Source of the DNA: Methanoculleus frigidifontis
Lineage (GTDB): Archaea; Halobacteriota; Methanomicrobia; Methanomicrobiales; Methanoculleaceae
DNA length: 64,000 nucleotides
Assembly (NCBI RefSeq): GCF_030464345.1
Contig: NZ_VCYH01000007.1
Span: 114,029-178,028, forward strand
Reading direction: 5' to 3'
The notes beneath the pieces were generated by a model, which worked only from the letters and a program-made list of their open reading frames with translations, did not search any database and was not told the DNA's origin. Shown here one piece after another: positions 53,804-63,617 of this stretch. Each line of letters begins with the position of its first letter. Position 1 is the stretch's first letter. The position numbers and the translations under genes were made by a program.

Positions 53804-54895
53804 ATGACTATTGAGGGGATATCAAGATTTGCAGTAATTGGCGCTGGAAACGTTGGAAAGGCTATGGCAGCGCATTTGTCTATTTTAGGATACGAGGTAA
53901 ACCTTTTCAACCGAACAGAAGAGAATATTCTCCCTTTAAAAAAGGATAATGAAATAAGTGTATCTGGAGTAATTGAAGGGCGTGCAAAAATTGGTCTAAT
54001 TACTTCTGATATTCGTAAGGCTATTGAAAATGTAGATATTATCATGGTGACGACCCCTGCATCAGGGCATAAAGAGATTGCAGATCTACTTGGGCCAAAT
54101 TTACGTAAAGATCAAATTGTCGTGTTGAACCCGGGGAGAACGCTGGGGGCACTTAAATTTTCTCACATTTTGCACAAATACAAAAAAGAAAATGTTGTGT
54201 CTGAAACTCAAACAATACTGTATACTACAAGATTCTGTGATATGAAATCAGAAATATTTGCCATAAAACGTAGGGTGCCACTCGCTGCTTTTCCGGCGTG
54301 CAGGACAGAAGAAATACTTGATTTGTTTAAAGATATTTATCCGGAATTCACTGGGGCAAAGGATTCCCTTGAAACAGGGCTTGCAAATGTAGGTGCAATA
54401 CTGCATCCAACGCCAACTCTCCTGAATATAGGATGGATTGAAAACAGTAAGACCCCTTTTAAATATTATTATGAGGGGATAACGCCATCGATTGCAGGAT
54501 ATCTTGAGTCAATTGATCGTGAAAGAGTCACGGTTGCACATGCCCTCGGCTACAATATTCCTTCGGTAACAGAGTGGCTCCACGAGGCATATGGAATCAT
54601 TGGTCGGGATCTTTACGAAACCTTACAAAATAATGAGGCTTATCAAAAGATAGATGCCCCTCAAAAGATCAGACATCGATATATTTATGAGGATATCCCA
54701 ACGGGTCTGGTCCCGATCTCCTCAATCGGCAATAGGATGCGGATTCCAACCCCTCATATTAATGCTGTTATAGAATTAGCTTCGAATATTACCAATACTA
54801 ACTTCTGGCAGTGCGGGAGAACGCTTGACAACTGTGGGTTTTCTGATATGACGATGGAAGATTTAATCGATTATATTTATTATGGTAAAGGATAG
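53804..54895 (+). CDS. Octopine/nopaline dehydrogenase-family NAD(P)-dependent enzyme
   Basis: 363 residues. FAVIGAGNVGKAMAAHLSIL is the Rossmann motif, VVLNPGRTLGALKFSHIL follows, and the C-terminal helical domain (NVGAILHPTPTLLNIGWIEN, HALGYNIPSVTEWLHEAYG) has the conserved histidine near 205-210 of the octopine dehydrogenase family. These enzymes join an amino acid and a 2-oxoacid by reductive condensation, giving opines or opine metallophores. The gene is AT-rich and followed by the B12-fold gene, so it was probably acquired as a block. The substrate is unknown. Confidence 0.82.
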   Translation: MTIEGISRFAVIGAGNVGKAMAAHLSILGYEVNLFNRTEENILPLKKDNEISVSGVIEGRAKIGLITSDIRKAIENVDIIMVTTPASGHKEIADLLGPNLRKDQIVVLNPGRTLGALKFSHILHKYKKENVVSETQTILYTTRFCDMKSEIFAIKRRVPLAAFPACRTEEILDLFKDIYPEFTGAKDSLETGLANVGAILHPTPTLLNIGWIENSKTPFKYYYEGITPSIAGYLESIDRERVTVAHALGYNIPSVTEWLHEAYGIIGRDLYETLQNNEAYQKIDAPQKIRHRYIYEDIPTGLVPISSIGNRMRIPTPHINAVIELASNITNTNFWQCGRTLDNCGFSDMTMEDLIDYIYYGKG

Positions 54896-54957
54896 TAATA
54901 ATGCTTAGTTTAAGACCATTAGATTATTAAGAGAGTGATATTCAATTAGGTGGTAAT

Positions 54958-56589
54958 ATGCACAATAAAATTCTTGCTGCAACTATTGGCGATTGCATTC
55001 ATACGATGAGTCTGATGAAATATTTATCTATAGCAGAGGAACTTGAATTTGAAGCTAATTTCATTGGATCCGCCCTGTCTATTGATACAATTATCCGGGA
55101 AATTGAAATCTGGAAACCTGATATCGTAGTATTAAGCTATCGATTGACTCCGTCTGTAGCTCGAGAATTGTTCTCAGAATTAAAAAGCCGCTTGAAAGGG
55201 ACACAGTATGATAATTTGATATTTATATTAGGTGGAACCAATCCTGTTTTGAGCGAAGCTCAATCTTTTGGGCTATTTAAATTTATGTTCTCAGAGGTTA
55301 CTCCTGAATGTTCTGCAATACAATTTCTTAATGGAGGTGCAAATAATCAAACTGGTTCTTACACCTATCAAACTGATCTTGTCATGCGGATCGAGCAAAG
55401 CTATCCGATGCCACTGATTAGACATCATTTTGGTTTACCCTCAGTGGAGGAGACTATTGAGGGTGTACGGAGAATTGCAGAATCTCAAGTAATTGATATC
55501 ATTTCAATAGGTCCTGATCAGAACGCACAGGAACACTTTTTCCGACCGGAGAGTATGAATCCACACTCAGACGGGGCCGGAGGCGTACCTTTAAGGAAGT
55601 CAACCGATCTGTCAGATATCTATCAAGCATCCCGGTGCGGTAATTATCCCCTTGTAAGATGTTATGCTGGCACAAATGATCTGACCAGATGGGCTGACAT
55701 GCTGGCAGAAACCATTCATGTCGCATGGGGAGCAATTCCAATAACATGGTATAGTGAATTGGATGGAAGGTCGTCAAGACCGCTGGTTCAAGCTATTAAA
55801 GAAAATCAAGACGCTATTGCTTATTATGCATCGAAAGGTATTCCAGTTGAAATAAATGAATCGCATCAATGGGCACTGAGAAATACATCTGATATTATTG
55901 AGGTTGCGACAGCATACATTGCTACATATAATGCCAAGAATCTAGGTGTTAAGCATTATATAATGCAATATATGCTTAATACCCCCCCTGGCATTTCTCT
56001 TGAAATGGATATTGCCAAGATGCTTGCGAAAATCGAGCTTATTGAATCATTACATGATGATAATTTTACATCGTATCGGATGATAAGGACTGGTTTGGCA
56101 AGCCTCAGTTCCGACCCGGATGTCGCAAAAGGCCAATTAGCATCATCAATAACCATTTCAATGGCACTTAAGCCACATATTGTTCATGTAGTTGGCTTCT
56201 CTGAAGGAGACCATCTTGCATCGCCAAAAGATGTGATTGAAAGTTGTAAGATTGCACGAGGTGTAATCAGCAATTGTTTAAATGGATTGCCAAATATTCT
56301 TGAAATACCTAATATTGTTCAAAGGAGGGCAGAAATTCTTAGAGAAACAAAGGTATTGCTAGATGCCATTAGAGATCTGTCAGACGGCGATACAGATCCT
56401 TTATTAGATCCAAGTCTACTTGCACGGGCCATTGCAATAGGTTTCCTTGATGCGCCGTTACTCAAAGGCAGAACAGCAGCAAAGGGAAATCTTACAACTA
56501 GATTAATCAATGGTGCATGTCAGGCAGTGGAACCAAATAGCGGAGAGGTTCTCGATGAGAAAAATAGATTGAACTTGTTAAGTAAATAA
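54958..56589 (+). CDS. B12-binding-fold, mutase-like protein (glutamate-mutase-E-like)
   Basis: 543 residues. The N-terminal 130 residues resemble a cobalamin-binding Rossmann domain: LAATIGDCIHTMSLMKYLS, DIVVLSYRLTPSVARELF, and FILGGTNPV. The classic DxHxxG is not exact (D12-C-I-H15), so B12 binding is unproven. The rest looks like a TIM barrel (DGAGGVPLRKSTDLSDIYQA, PLVRCYAGTNDLTRWADML, AWGAIPITWYSELDGR) similar to the catalytic subunit of methylaspartate mutase. It may rearrange the carbon skeleton of an amino acid used by the neighbouring enzymes. Confidence 0.6.
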   Translation: MHNKILAATIGDCIHTMSLMKYLSIAEELEFEANFIGSALSIDTIIREIEIWKPDIVVLSYRLTPSVARELFSELKSRLKGTQYDNLIFILGGTNPVLSEAQSFGLFKFMFSEVTPECSAIQFLNGGANNQTGSYTYQTDLVMRIEQSYPMPLIRHHFGLPSVEETIEGVRRIAESQVIDIISIGPDQNAQEHFFRPESMNPHSDGAGGVPLRKSTDLSDIYQASRCGNYPLVRCYAGTNDLTRWADMLAETIHVAWGAIPITWYSELDGRSSRPLVQAIKENQDAIAYYASKGIPVEINESHQWALRNTSDIIEVATAYIATYNAKNLGVKHYIMQYMLNTPPGISLEMDIAKMLAKIELIESLHDDNFTSYRMIRTGLASLSSDPDVAKGQLASSITISMALKPHIVHVVGFSEGDHLASPKDVIESCKIARGVISNCLNGLPNILEIPNIVQRRAEILRETKVLLDAIRDLSDGDTDPLLDPSLLARAIAIGFLDAPLLKGRTAAKGNLTTRLINGACQAVEPNSGEVLDEKNRLNLLSK

Positions 56590-56597
56590 ATTATAAT

Positions 56598-57842
56598 CTA
56601 ATCCATATCTTTATACTTTAATTTCTTTAGTCTATGTAATGGTTTGCTAAAGAATTTAAAAGCATGAACCAATCCTGGAAGTGGGTCGGTCCAGGACTCT
56701 ATAGCAAATACCTTTTTCCCTCGGGTTGACCTTAACCATTCAGTCAAACTAATTGCATATTCTGTGTAACCAATTTTCCTGAATAGAAAAATTGGGAAGA
56801 AAAAGTCTTTTAGGAAGATCATCCATACTTTCCCGTCTTCTGATGCTGAAGGTAATTCAAATGGTTCTCCTAATATATCTGAATATGCAATATAAGGAAG
56901 ATTAATACCAGACATATAGACTGAATAGTTCCACATGCCAGGTCTTGGGTTTATTTCAACGAGTTTGAATATTTGATCTCTCTCATCTTTTTTAAATTCA
57001 GTATTTGCAATACCGTAATATCTCAATGCTTTTATTAATTTTACTCCTAAATCGTACACTTCAGGATCATTTTTTACGCGGCCTGATATAATTGTTCCAG
57101 CATCTGGTGGATATTGTCTAATTTTATATCCGGTAGAATATGCAACAATGTCGGCATTACTATTGGAATACGAAGTGATAGTATAGAGATTCGTAATAGG
57201 ACCTATAATGAGCTCCTGAAGAATTAGCGGTACATTGTCTAATCCTTTCTCAATTATTATTTTCTTCCAATGCATCATTTGCGCATAATTAGAAATTGTA
57301 ATATTCGGTGATCTTGATCCCAGTTTTTCCTTAAACCCTATGTTAATCTCAGGCTTTATAATGCAAGGGAAATGTATCTCGTTTGCTAGTGCATCGATCT
57401 CTAAAATATTATTAATAAAATATGTTTTTGCACATGGAATCCCATTATTTTGAGCAACTTCGTACAATTTTCGCTTATTCCAGCATTTTTCAATGATCTC
57501 CCATTCAGACATAGGATACAAATAATATTTGGAGAGTGTTTCTCTGTATTTACTTATCGTGACTAGCCAGACGTCGCCAGCGGCAAATAGCACCCCCTTT
57601 TGTGGGAGATTCTTTCCAAGGTCAATTAAGTAGTGAATAAAATCTTCCTCTGAAATCTCTGGATCTGGGCAGAGGTGTGATATACAGTATTTAGAATAGA
57701 AGGGCAATGACTTATGTTTATCCAAGTAAATGGTGGGTATTCCGACGTGTCCAAAGCTTCGTACTAGACCAAGACCATTGACATTACCTCCCAAAATTAT
57801 GGGACTCGGTTTATTTAGCGTCTTAATTTTGTTGCTATCCAA
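56598..57842 (-). CDS. ATP-grasp ligase
   Basis: 414 residues. PIILGGNVNGLGLVRSFGHV is the pre-ATP-grasp domain. KTYFINNILEIDALA and PCIIKPEINIGFKEK carry the ATP-binding lysine, and FKLVEINPRPGMWNYSVYMS holds the metal-binding E-x-N-x-R. The family activates carboxylates for amide bonds (for example aspartate ligases). It is convergent with the B12-fold gene, separated by 8 bases. It has the same low G+C as its two neighbours. The substrate is unknown, though the trio may act together. Confidence 0.8.
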   Translation of the reverse strand: MDSNKIKTLNKPSPIILGGNVNGLGLVRSFGHVGIPTIYLDKHKSLPFYSKYCISHLCPDPEISEEDFIHYLIDLGKNLPQKGVLFAAGDVWLVTISKYRETLSKYYLYPMSEWEIIEKCWNKRKLYEVAQNNGIPCAKTYFINNILEIDALANEIHFPCIIKPEINIGFKEKLGSRSPNITISNYAQMMHWKKIIIEKGLDNVPLILQELIIGPITNLYTITSYSNSNADIVAYSTGYKIRQYPPDAGTIISGRVKNDPEVYDLGVKLIKALRYYGIANTEFKKDERDQIFKLVEINPRPGMWNYSVYMSGINLPYIAYSDILGEPFELPSASEDGKVWMIFLKDFFFPIFLFRKIGYTEYAISLTEWLRSTRGKKVFAIESWTDPLPGLVHAFKFFSKPLHRLKKLKYKDMD

Positions 57843-57977
57843 TTTCTCACCTCATGATTACATAGTATTTGATTGTTGTAATTTAGAACATTCCCTTTAA
57901 AACAGTAGCGTATAGATCTTTGAGGATTGCGATTAACTTGCCCCTCCCCCCGGATACTGTCATCAGCGGTGTAGATT
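57843..57977. other. Gap upstream of ATP-grasp gene
   Basis: AT-rich promoter-like sequence for the minus-strand ATP-grasp gene (atagtatttg near 57864). Beyond 57920 the sequence turns G+C-rich, marking the edge of the mobile DNA. Confidence 0.35.
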
Positions 57978-58126
57978 TGTACACTTTCGACGGTGTAAAA
58001 GTGTACACCTGCGAACCCTCAAGCACGTTCTTGAAGGTCGTGGCAATGTTCACTGTGGTGGAATTTTTCGTGATCCGAGACTTGCATCATCAGGGGCTGA
58101 ACATCAGCCAGATCTCACGCTAGACC
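57978..58126 (+). mobile_element. IS21-family end with palindrome and istA fragment
   Basis: A perfect inverted repeat, TGTACACTTT-n10-AAAGTGTACA (57978-58007), is followed by an ATG at 58046 that opens MFTVVEFFVIRDLHHQGLNI, the N-terminus of an IstA transposase. It continues to SQISR and then meets a stop. IS21 elements carry such repeated transposase-binding sites near their ends. The rest of the element is gone, and the 3' end of intron 2 begins at 58127. Confidence 0.7.
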
Positions 58127-58189
58127 GTCGAATAGGGGCATAGGATTACTCCCACACCCCCTTCTCAGAACGGAGCGTGCGACTTTCAC
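58127..58189 (-). other. 3' end of group II intron 2 (domain V half and domain VI), cut off by an IS
   Basis: On the minus strand this reads AGTGAAAGTCGCACGCTCCG-type domain V sequence to 58168, then domain VI, ending at ctattcgac. The last bases are the same as those of intron 1. The other half of domain V lies at 61369-61388. Joined, the two halves give a perfect 34-nt domain V. Confidence 0.88.
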
Positions 58190-58258
58190 TGCCGTGTTGA
58201 ATAACTCCGGTCACTCGACCACAAAAGTGAAGGTGACGGCCGCCCCTGCCGCCCCTCC

Positions 58259-61200
58259 ATGGTCAAGAAAGAACGCTGGGGACGACCGTCTCCTGACACT
58301 CGCGACTGGAGTATATATAATGACCGGCTGGTCAAGCGCGGTGAGTTCTATCTCTCGCTTGACTTCCTCCGCCAGTGGGACGACCTGCTTGCGGAGATGA
58401 ACGCCGGCAAGCGCGGTCGTCCGTATCAGTATCCGGAACCGTTCATTGCGTGGATGGCCTGCATCCACGTCTTCCTCCTGATGCCCTACCGCCAGATGGA
58501 GGGCTTTGTCCGGAGCCTTGCGGCGTTCATTCCCCATCTCACGGCAGCAGACTACACCACGCTCTTCCGCCGGATCCAGCAGATGGATCTCTCCCTGAAG
58601 GTCACTCCCGAGCTCCTCGCTGAAGACGTGATCATCGCCGTCGACAGCACCGGGATCACCGTTACAAATCGGGGTGAGTGGATGCGGGAGAAGTGGAAGG
58701 TCAGACGCGGGTGGATAAAAGTCCACGTGCGACAAGAGGCTGTATCGGGGATTGCGGGTCAATCCGCCGCCCTATCCGTTTGGGGTGTCCCTACTGTGGC
58801 ATGCGCTCCCGGCAACGGGAGGGTGTGAAGCCCACGGGACAACGTGGAGAAGAGCGGAACCCTGATTCGCTCAATCTGCAAGGGAAAAGGCGCCATGGGG
58901 AAGCAAACGCTGAATCATCGAAAGGACCGTCATGATCGACAAGCGAAAGCAGGGTGAATCACGCTTGAACCAAAAGGTACGGAGCCCGGCTATCACTGAT
59001 GTGTACACAGGATGGCAGACGGACGGAGCGGTTCCCGGTCTACAGATGGCCCCTACAGCGTCACTAAGTATCCTCGATATGGAACTTGGAAACCCGTATC
59101 CGCCCCTCATCAGAGGTATGGAGGCCGTGAGACCGACAAACGGCGGAGACGGAACAGGATGTCCCAAGAAGCGAATGCCTACCGGTAACCGGCAGGATAG
59201 AGGCACCTGCCTCGACCTGAAAGGGTGCAGACGTGGGACAGGTGTTTCACAGCAAAGAAGGGAGGTATACCCGTGAAAGTATGTCGTTCAACGACGCCGA
59301 ATGGCGAGAAGCATACTGACAAGGAACTCGCCCGGCAATGGAACTCCATTGACTGGGACACAGTGAGATCCGACGTTAACAGGCTACAGACCCGAATTGC
59401 AAAGGCAACGCAAGAAGGAAAATGGAATCTGGTAAAACGACTCAGTTACTTGCTGACGCATTCACGCTCGGCCAAACTGTATGCAGTACGGATTGTCACG
59501 CAGAACAAGGGAAAACGTACCCCGGGTGTTGACGGCGACCTCTGGACAACTGCATCAGCCAAGATGCGGGCTGCCCTCAGCCTCACCGATAAACAGTACC
59601 GGGCGCAACCACTCCGCCGTGTCTACATCCCAAAACCCGGGAAGACGACGAAACGCCCCATCTCCATCCCGACCATGTACGACCGGGCAATGCAAGCGCT
59701 CTACGCACTGGCCCTCCAGCCGGTAGCGGAAACGACGGCAGACCCTCGTTCGTTCGGGTTTCGGCTCTTCCGGTGTGCGCAGGATGCATCTCGCTATGCA
59801 TTCACCTGCCTCGGGAGCAAGGGCTCGACCCCATGGATTCTGGAAGGCGACATCAAAGGGTGTTTCGACACCATCGCCCACGACTGGCTCATGAAGAATA
59901 TCCCGATTAACCGGTCGGTGCTGACCCAGTTCTTGAGAGCCGGATTCATCTTCGAGAGAGCGCTGTATCCAACGGACAAAGGCACGCCGCAAGGCGGGCT
60001 AATATCGCCCCTCCTCGCCAACATGACGCTTGACGGGATGGAGAAGACTCTCGCCGCACGATTCCCGAAGGTGAACGTGCACTTCATCCGCTATGCCGAT
60101 GACTTTTTGGTCACCGCTCCGACAAAGGAAATAGCGGAGGAAGCCTGCAACAGCATCCAAGCGTTTCTTGCAGAACGGGGTCTCGAACTGTCCGCAGAGA
60201 AGACGGTGATTACCCATATTGACGACGGTTTCGACTTTCTTGGATACAATTTCCGAAAATATAAAGGAACGCTCCTGGTAAAGCCGTCCCGGAAGTCAAT
60301 CAAGGCAATCACAGAGAAGATCAAGGCGATCGTCAAAAAGGCACGAGCCTGGACACAGGATCAACTGATACGGGCTCTGAACCCAGTAATCAGGGGATGG
60401 GCCAACTATCACCGCCACAACGCAGCCAAAGAGACGTTCCGAAGACTGGACGCCTATGTCTGGGCGGTCACCTGGAAGTGGGGCAAACGACGACACCCGA
60501 ACAAAGGGTTCAAGTGGATAGCCCGCAAGTACTGGCACGCAGTAGGAACACGGAATTGGGTGTTCCGGACAAACGAGAATACGCTGCAATTGTTCTCTGA
60601 CATCACGATTAAACGACATGTCATGCCGAAACTGAACGCGAACCCATACCTCGACAGAAACTATTTCCTTGACAGGCGGGAACGCATGCAGAGGCAGACG
60701 CCCTGGATTCAAACCAGACTATCTTTCTTCGCGTTGCCGCCCGATACTCGGGTAGTGGAACGCGTGAGCGTACTGCGGTGAAAACCGCACGGTGCGTTCT
60801 TGGAAGGGGGGGAGGTGGTAACACCTTCTCCCTATTCGACGCGATGATCGATGTCGAGAGCAATCAGGTTCTCGGTCTGGAGATCACTGACGAGTCGGTG
60901 CAGGATGACCGGATGTTCACCCCGCTCCTTGAGCAAGCCATAGAACACTGCGGTGAGGAGCACCCAGTATACCGGGTGCTCGGCGATGGTGCATACGATA
61001 GAAACGATATCTTCAACCTCCTCGAGAAACGGGGCATCCAGTCCGGGATCAAGACCCGGAACGATGCCGCAACCCATTCCACGGGGTCACCCTACCGAGC
61101 CGAGTGCGTCAGAGATCGCATCAGAATGGGTGGCTATCGGATGTGGTCATGGATAACCACCTACGGCATGCGATGGAAGGTCGAAGGGAACTTCTCCAGT

Positions 61201-61311
61201 TTCAAACGGATCTTCGGGGAGGGAGTCCGGGCAACGTCCCACGAGGGCATGTTCCGCGAGATCAGGATGAAAGTGAACTGCTACAACATGCTGGTTGCTG
61301 CGATGGCCTGA
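58259..61311 (+). CDS. IS5-family transposase, coding sequence split by a group II intron
   Basis: Exon 1 is 58259-58726 (156 codons) and exon 2 is 60841-61311. Removing the intron joins RRGWIKVH to AMIDVESNQVLGLEITDES in phase, giving 312 residues. VIIAVDSTGITVTNRGEW holds the first catalytic aspartate, VLGDGAYDRNDIFNLL the second, and WKVEGNFSSFKRIFGEGV the glutamate. Without splicing the frame ends within the intron. The clean in-phase junction argues for a functional, spliced gene. Confidence 0.87.
59273..60781 (+). CDS. ltrA: Group II intron reverse transcriptase/maturase
   Basis: 502 residues from a GTG at 59273, with GGAGGT upstream. RT blocks include GVDGDLW, RPISIPTMYDRAMQALYALA, WILEGDIKGCFDTIAHDWL, GTPQGGLISPLLANM and FIRYADDFLVTAP with the catalytic YADD. 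The maturase domain (NPVIRGWANYHRHN) follows. No HNH endonuclease motif is seen at the C-terminus. It makes cDNA of the intron RNA and assists splicing. The last codons overlap domain V. Confidence 0.94.
   Translation: MKVCRSTTPNGEKHTDKELARQWNSIDWDTVRSDVNRLQTRIAKATQEGKWNLVKRLSYLLTHSRSAKLYAVRIVTQNKGKRTPGVDGDLWTTASAKMRAALSLTDKQYRAQPLRRVYIPKPGKTTKRPISIPTMYDRAMQALYALALQPVAETTADPRSFGFRLFRCAQDASRYAFTCLGSKGSTPWILEGDIKGCFDTIAHDWLMKNIPINRSVLTQFLRAGFIFERALYPTDKGTPQGGLISPLLANMTLDGMEKTLAARFPKVNVHFIRYADDFLVTAPTKEIAEEACNSIQAFLAERGLELSAEKTVITHIDDGFDFLGYNFRKYKGTLLVKPSRKSIKAITEKIKAIVKKARAWTQDQLIRALNPVIRGWANYHRHNAAKETFRRLDAYVWAVTWKWGKRRHPNKGFKWIARKYWHAVGTRNWVFRTNENTLQLFSDITIKRHVMPKLNANPYLDRNYFLDRRERMQRQTPWIQTRLSFFALPPDTRVVERVSVLR
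60766..60799 (+). ncRNA. Group II intron domain V (intron 1)
   Basis: 34 nt. The lower stem pairs GAGCGTACT with GGTGCGTTC, the bulge is AC, and the upper stem GCGGT/ACCGC closes a GAAA tetraloop. This is the catalytic core of the ribozyme. Confidence 0.9.
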
Positions 61312-61368
61312 GCGAAGCCGACGCAGGAAGACCCGGCAGGGAACCCGTGGGGAATTGTGCAACACGGC

Positions 61369-63419
61369 ACTTTCACCGCACTCCGCTCAAGCACTTCACA
61401 ACCCGAATGTCGGGCGGCAGTATGCGAAAAGTGATAATCGCGTCTGGCTCCAGGGCGTCTGCTTTCTCAGTCTCTTCTTTCTGGCGAGGAAGTAGTTTCT
61501 GTCCAGATAGGGATTTGCATCGAGTTTCACCATGGAGTGTCTGCGAACCTTCGTGTCGGCAAATCGGACGAGTTTTTCTGCATCTGTCCTGAAGACCCAG
61601 TTGTTCGTGCCTTCGGAATGCCAGTATCGCCGTGCAACCCACGTGTGGTTTTTGTTCGAGTGTCTCCGTTTTGCCCACTTCCAGAGCATGTTCCAGAGGA
61701 TGGCGTCCAGCCGCTGGTATGTCTGTTTCGCCACGACGTGGCGATGGTAGTTGGCCCACCCCATGATGACCGGGTTCAGTGCTCGTATCAGATCTTCTTG
61801 CGTCCAGGCGGCGCCTTTGTGAATGATCTCTCGGATCGATTCCGTGATCTTCTCGACGGATCTCCGCGAGGGTGTGCTGAGGAGCGTTCCCTGGTACTTC
61901 CGGAAACTCCAGCCGAGGAAATCGACTCCTTCGTCGATATGCGTGACCACGGTTTTCGACTCGGAGAGTTCGAGGCCTCTTTCGGCAAGGAATTTCCTGA
62001 CATGCTCGCGGATGGCCTCTGCGACCTCCTTCGAGGGAGCAGTGATGAGAAAGTCATCGGCGTATCGAATGAAATGCACCTTCATCTTCGGGAACCGCTC
62101 GTCGAGGGTGCCTTCAATCCCGTCTAATGCCATATTGGCCAGAATCGGGGATATCAGCCCTCCTTGCGGAGTTCCCTTGTCCGTCGGGTAGAGTGCCTGT
62201 TCGAACACGAACCCTGCCTTGAGGAACTGTGTTATGACTGACTGCTCCAGAGGGATGTTCGCTTTCAGCCAGTCGTGGGAGATGTTGTCAAAGCAGCCCC
62301 GGATGTCTCCTTCCAGAATCCATGGAGCGGATTGCGGGTGGTGGAGGCAGAAGAATGCGTATTGTGCCGCATTTTGGGCACTCCGAAACAGCCGAAACCC
62401 GAATGACCGTTTGTCAGCACAGGTCTCCGCCACGGGCTGAAGGGCCAGCGCGTAGAGCGCCTGCATGGCCCGGTCGTGCATGGTCGGAATGGAGAGCGGG
62501 CGTTTGGTATCCTTCCCGGTCTCGGGATGTAGATACGTTTTAGTGGTTGCGCGCGATACTGGTTACTGGTAAGACTCAATGCAGCCCTCATCTTCTGAGA
62601 GGGGTCAGTCCAGCGTTCACCGTCGATTCCCGGGGTACGTGCGCCCCGGTTCTGCGTGACCGTTCTCACTGCAAGGAGTTTTGCAGAGTGCGAGCGGGTC
62701 AGCAGATACTGGAGTCGTTTCACGAGGTTCCATTTTCGTTCATCGGTAGCCTTTGCAATCCGGGTCTGTAGCCTGTTAACCGTGGTTCTCACTGTATCCC
62801 AGTCAATGGTGTTCCATTGTCGGGCGAGTTCCTTGTCAGTATGCTTCTCGCCGGTCGGCGTCGTTGAACGACATACTTTCACAGGTATACCTCCTTTCTT
62901 TGCCGTGAAGCACCGGGAGCAAGTCTGCACCCTTTCAGGTCGAGGCATCTGCCTCTATCCTGCCCATTACAGGCAGGCGTTCGCTTTTTGGGACATCCTT
63001 TTCCGCCTGCACCATTTGTTGGCCTCACGACCTCCATACCTCATTCGAGGGCTGCATGCGGGTTTCCAAGTTCTGAATTATGGATAATTGTGGATGTTTT
63101 AGGAGCCATCTCTAGGCCGGGAACCGTCCGTCCGTTCGTTATACCGTAAGGGTATCCAGTATAACCTGATTCCATACCGTTTTGGTTCAGGCGCAGTCTG
63201 GTTTCGCCTGTTCTCATCTAACGACCTTTTCGGTGATTCAGCGTTTGCTTCTCCATGACATCCTTTCCCTGGCAGATTGACCGGGTCAGACTCCCGGTGG
63301 TTTCCACGTTGTCCCGCAGGCTTCACACATTCCCGTTACCAGAAATGCATGCTGCGATAGGGATATCCCGAACGGAGGGGATAGCATTACGCAATCCATA
63401 GTACAGCTTCTTGTCGCAC
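61369..63419 (-). mobile_element. Group II intron 2, main part, opposite strand, interrupted by the IS
   Basis: The 5' end is GTGCGAC at 63419 and the sequence runs leftward to the first half of domain V (61388-61369). The remaining 63 nt are at 58189-58127. Subtracting the 8-bp duplication gives about 2106 nt, nearly the length of intron 1. Homology to intron 1 is clear through the leader (gcaaacgctgaatca, cctcgacctgaaagggtgc) and the RT gene. The domain V split should block splicing. Confidence 0.9.
61396..62883 (-). pseudogene. Intron 2 reverse transcriptase/maturase, frameshifted
   Basis: From the GTG at 62883 the protein follows intron 1's enzyme (VKVCRSTTPTGEKHTDKELA) to YIPRPG near 62520. 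There a missing A in gggaagg shifts the frame; the rest (MHDRAMQALYALALQPVAET, FIRYADDFLITAP, NPVIMGWANYHRH) is open to 61396. YADD is intact. Repair of one base would restore about 495 residues. Confidence 0.85.
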
Positions 63420-63617
63420 ATCCTTACGATGGTTCACTCTTCAGTTCTCCGTAGCATCCCTACTCTAGCAATTTGTCCGGGGAAGGCTCCCGGAGTTCAT
63501 CACATTGTCCCATGAGCTTCACACACTCCCGTTGCCAGGGGTGCATGTCATGGTAGAGTCATGCCGAAAGGAGGGCATGGCGTTTCGCAATCCGCGATAC
63601 AGCTTTACATGTCGCAC
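63420..63617 (-). other. 5' fragment of a third group II intron
   Basis: It starts with GTGCGACATGTAAAGCTG at 63617 and follows introns 1 and 2 for almost 200 nt (caacgggagtgtgtgaag, tgggacaatgtg, ctgaagagtgaaccatcg). It ends exactly where intron 2 begins. Intron 2 therefore lies inside, or recombined with, an older intron. The rest of intron 3 was not found in the window. Confidence 0.8.

Larger units (their letters stand above)
58727..60840 (+). mobile_element. Group II intron 1 (2114 nt) with reverse transcriptase
   Basis: The 5' end is GTGCGAC (58727) and the 3' end is ctattcgAC (60840), matching GUGYG and AY rules. Domain V is the 34-nt hairpin at 60766-60799 (GAGC stem, GAAA loop, AC bulge, GUUC). 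Domain VI follows with a candidate branch-point A seven bases from the 3' end. The encoded maturase is intact. It lies in the transposase gene of an IS, a known type of safe site for these introns. Confidence 0.92.
58190..61368 (+). mobile_element. IS5-family (ISH1-like) element carrying a group II intron, inserted in another intron
   Basis: The ends match as imperfect inverted repeats: TGCCGTGTTGAATAACTCC on the left, and the reverse of the right end reads gccgtgttgcacaattcc. ACTTTCAC flanks both sides (58182-58189 and 61369-61376), an apparent 8-bp target duplication as in the ISH1 subgroup of IS5. Without the 2114-nt intron the element is about 1065 bp. The target is domain V of intron 2. 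Confidence 0.88.

Noticed and set aside
57978..58007. CRISPR or operator interpretation of the TGTACACTTT inverted repeat
   Set aside because: Only one pair is present and an istA start follows within 40 bases, so an IS21 terminus is the simpler explanation.
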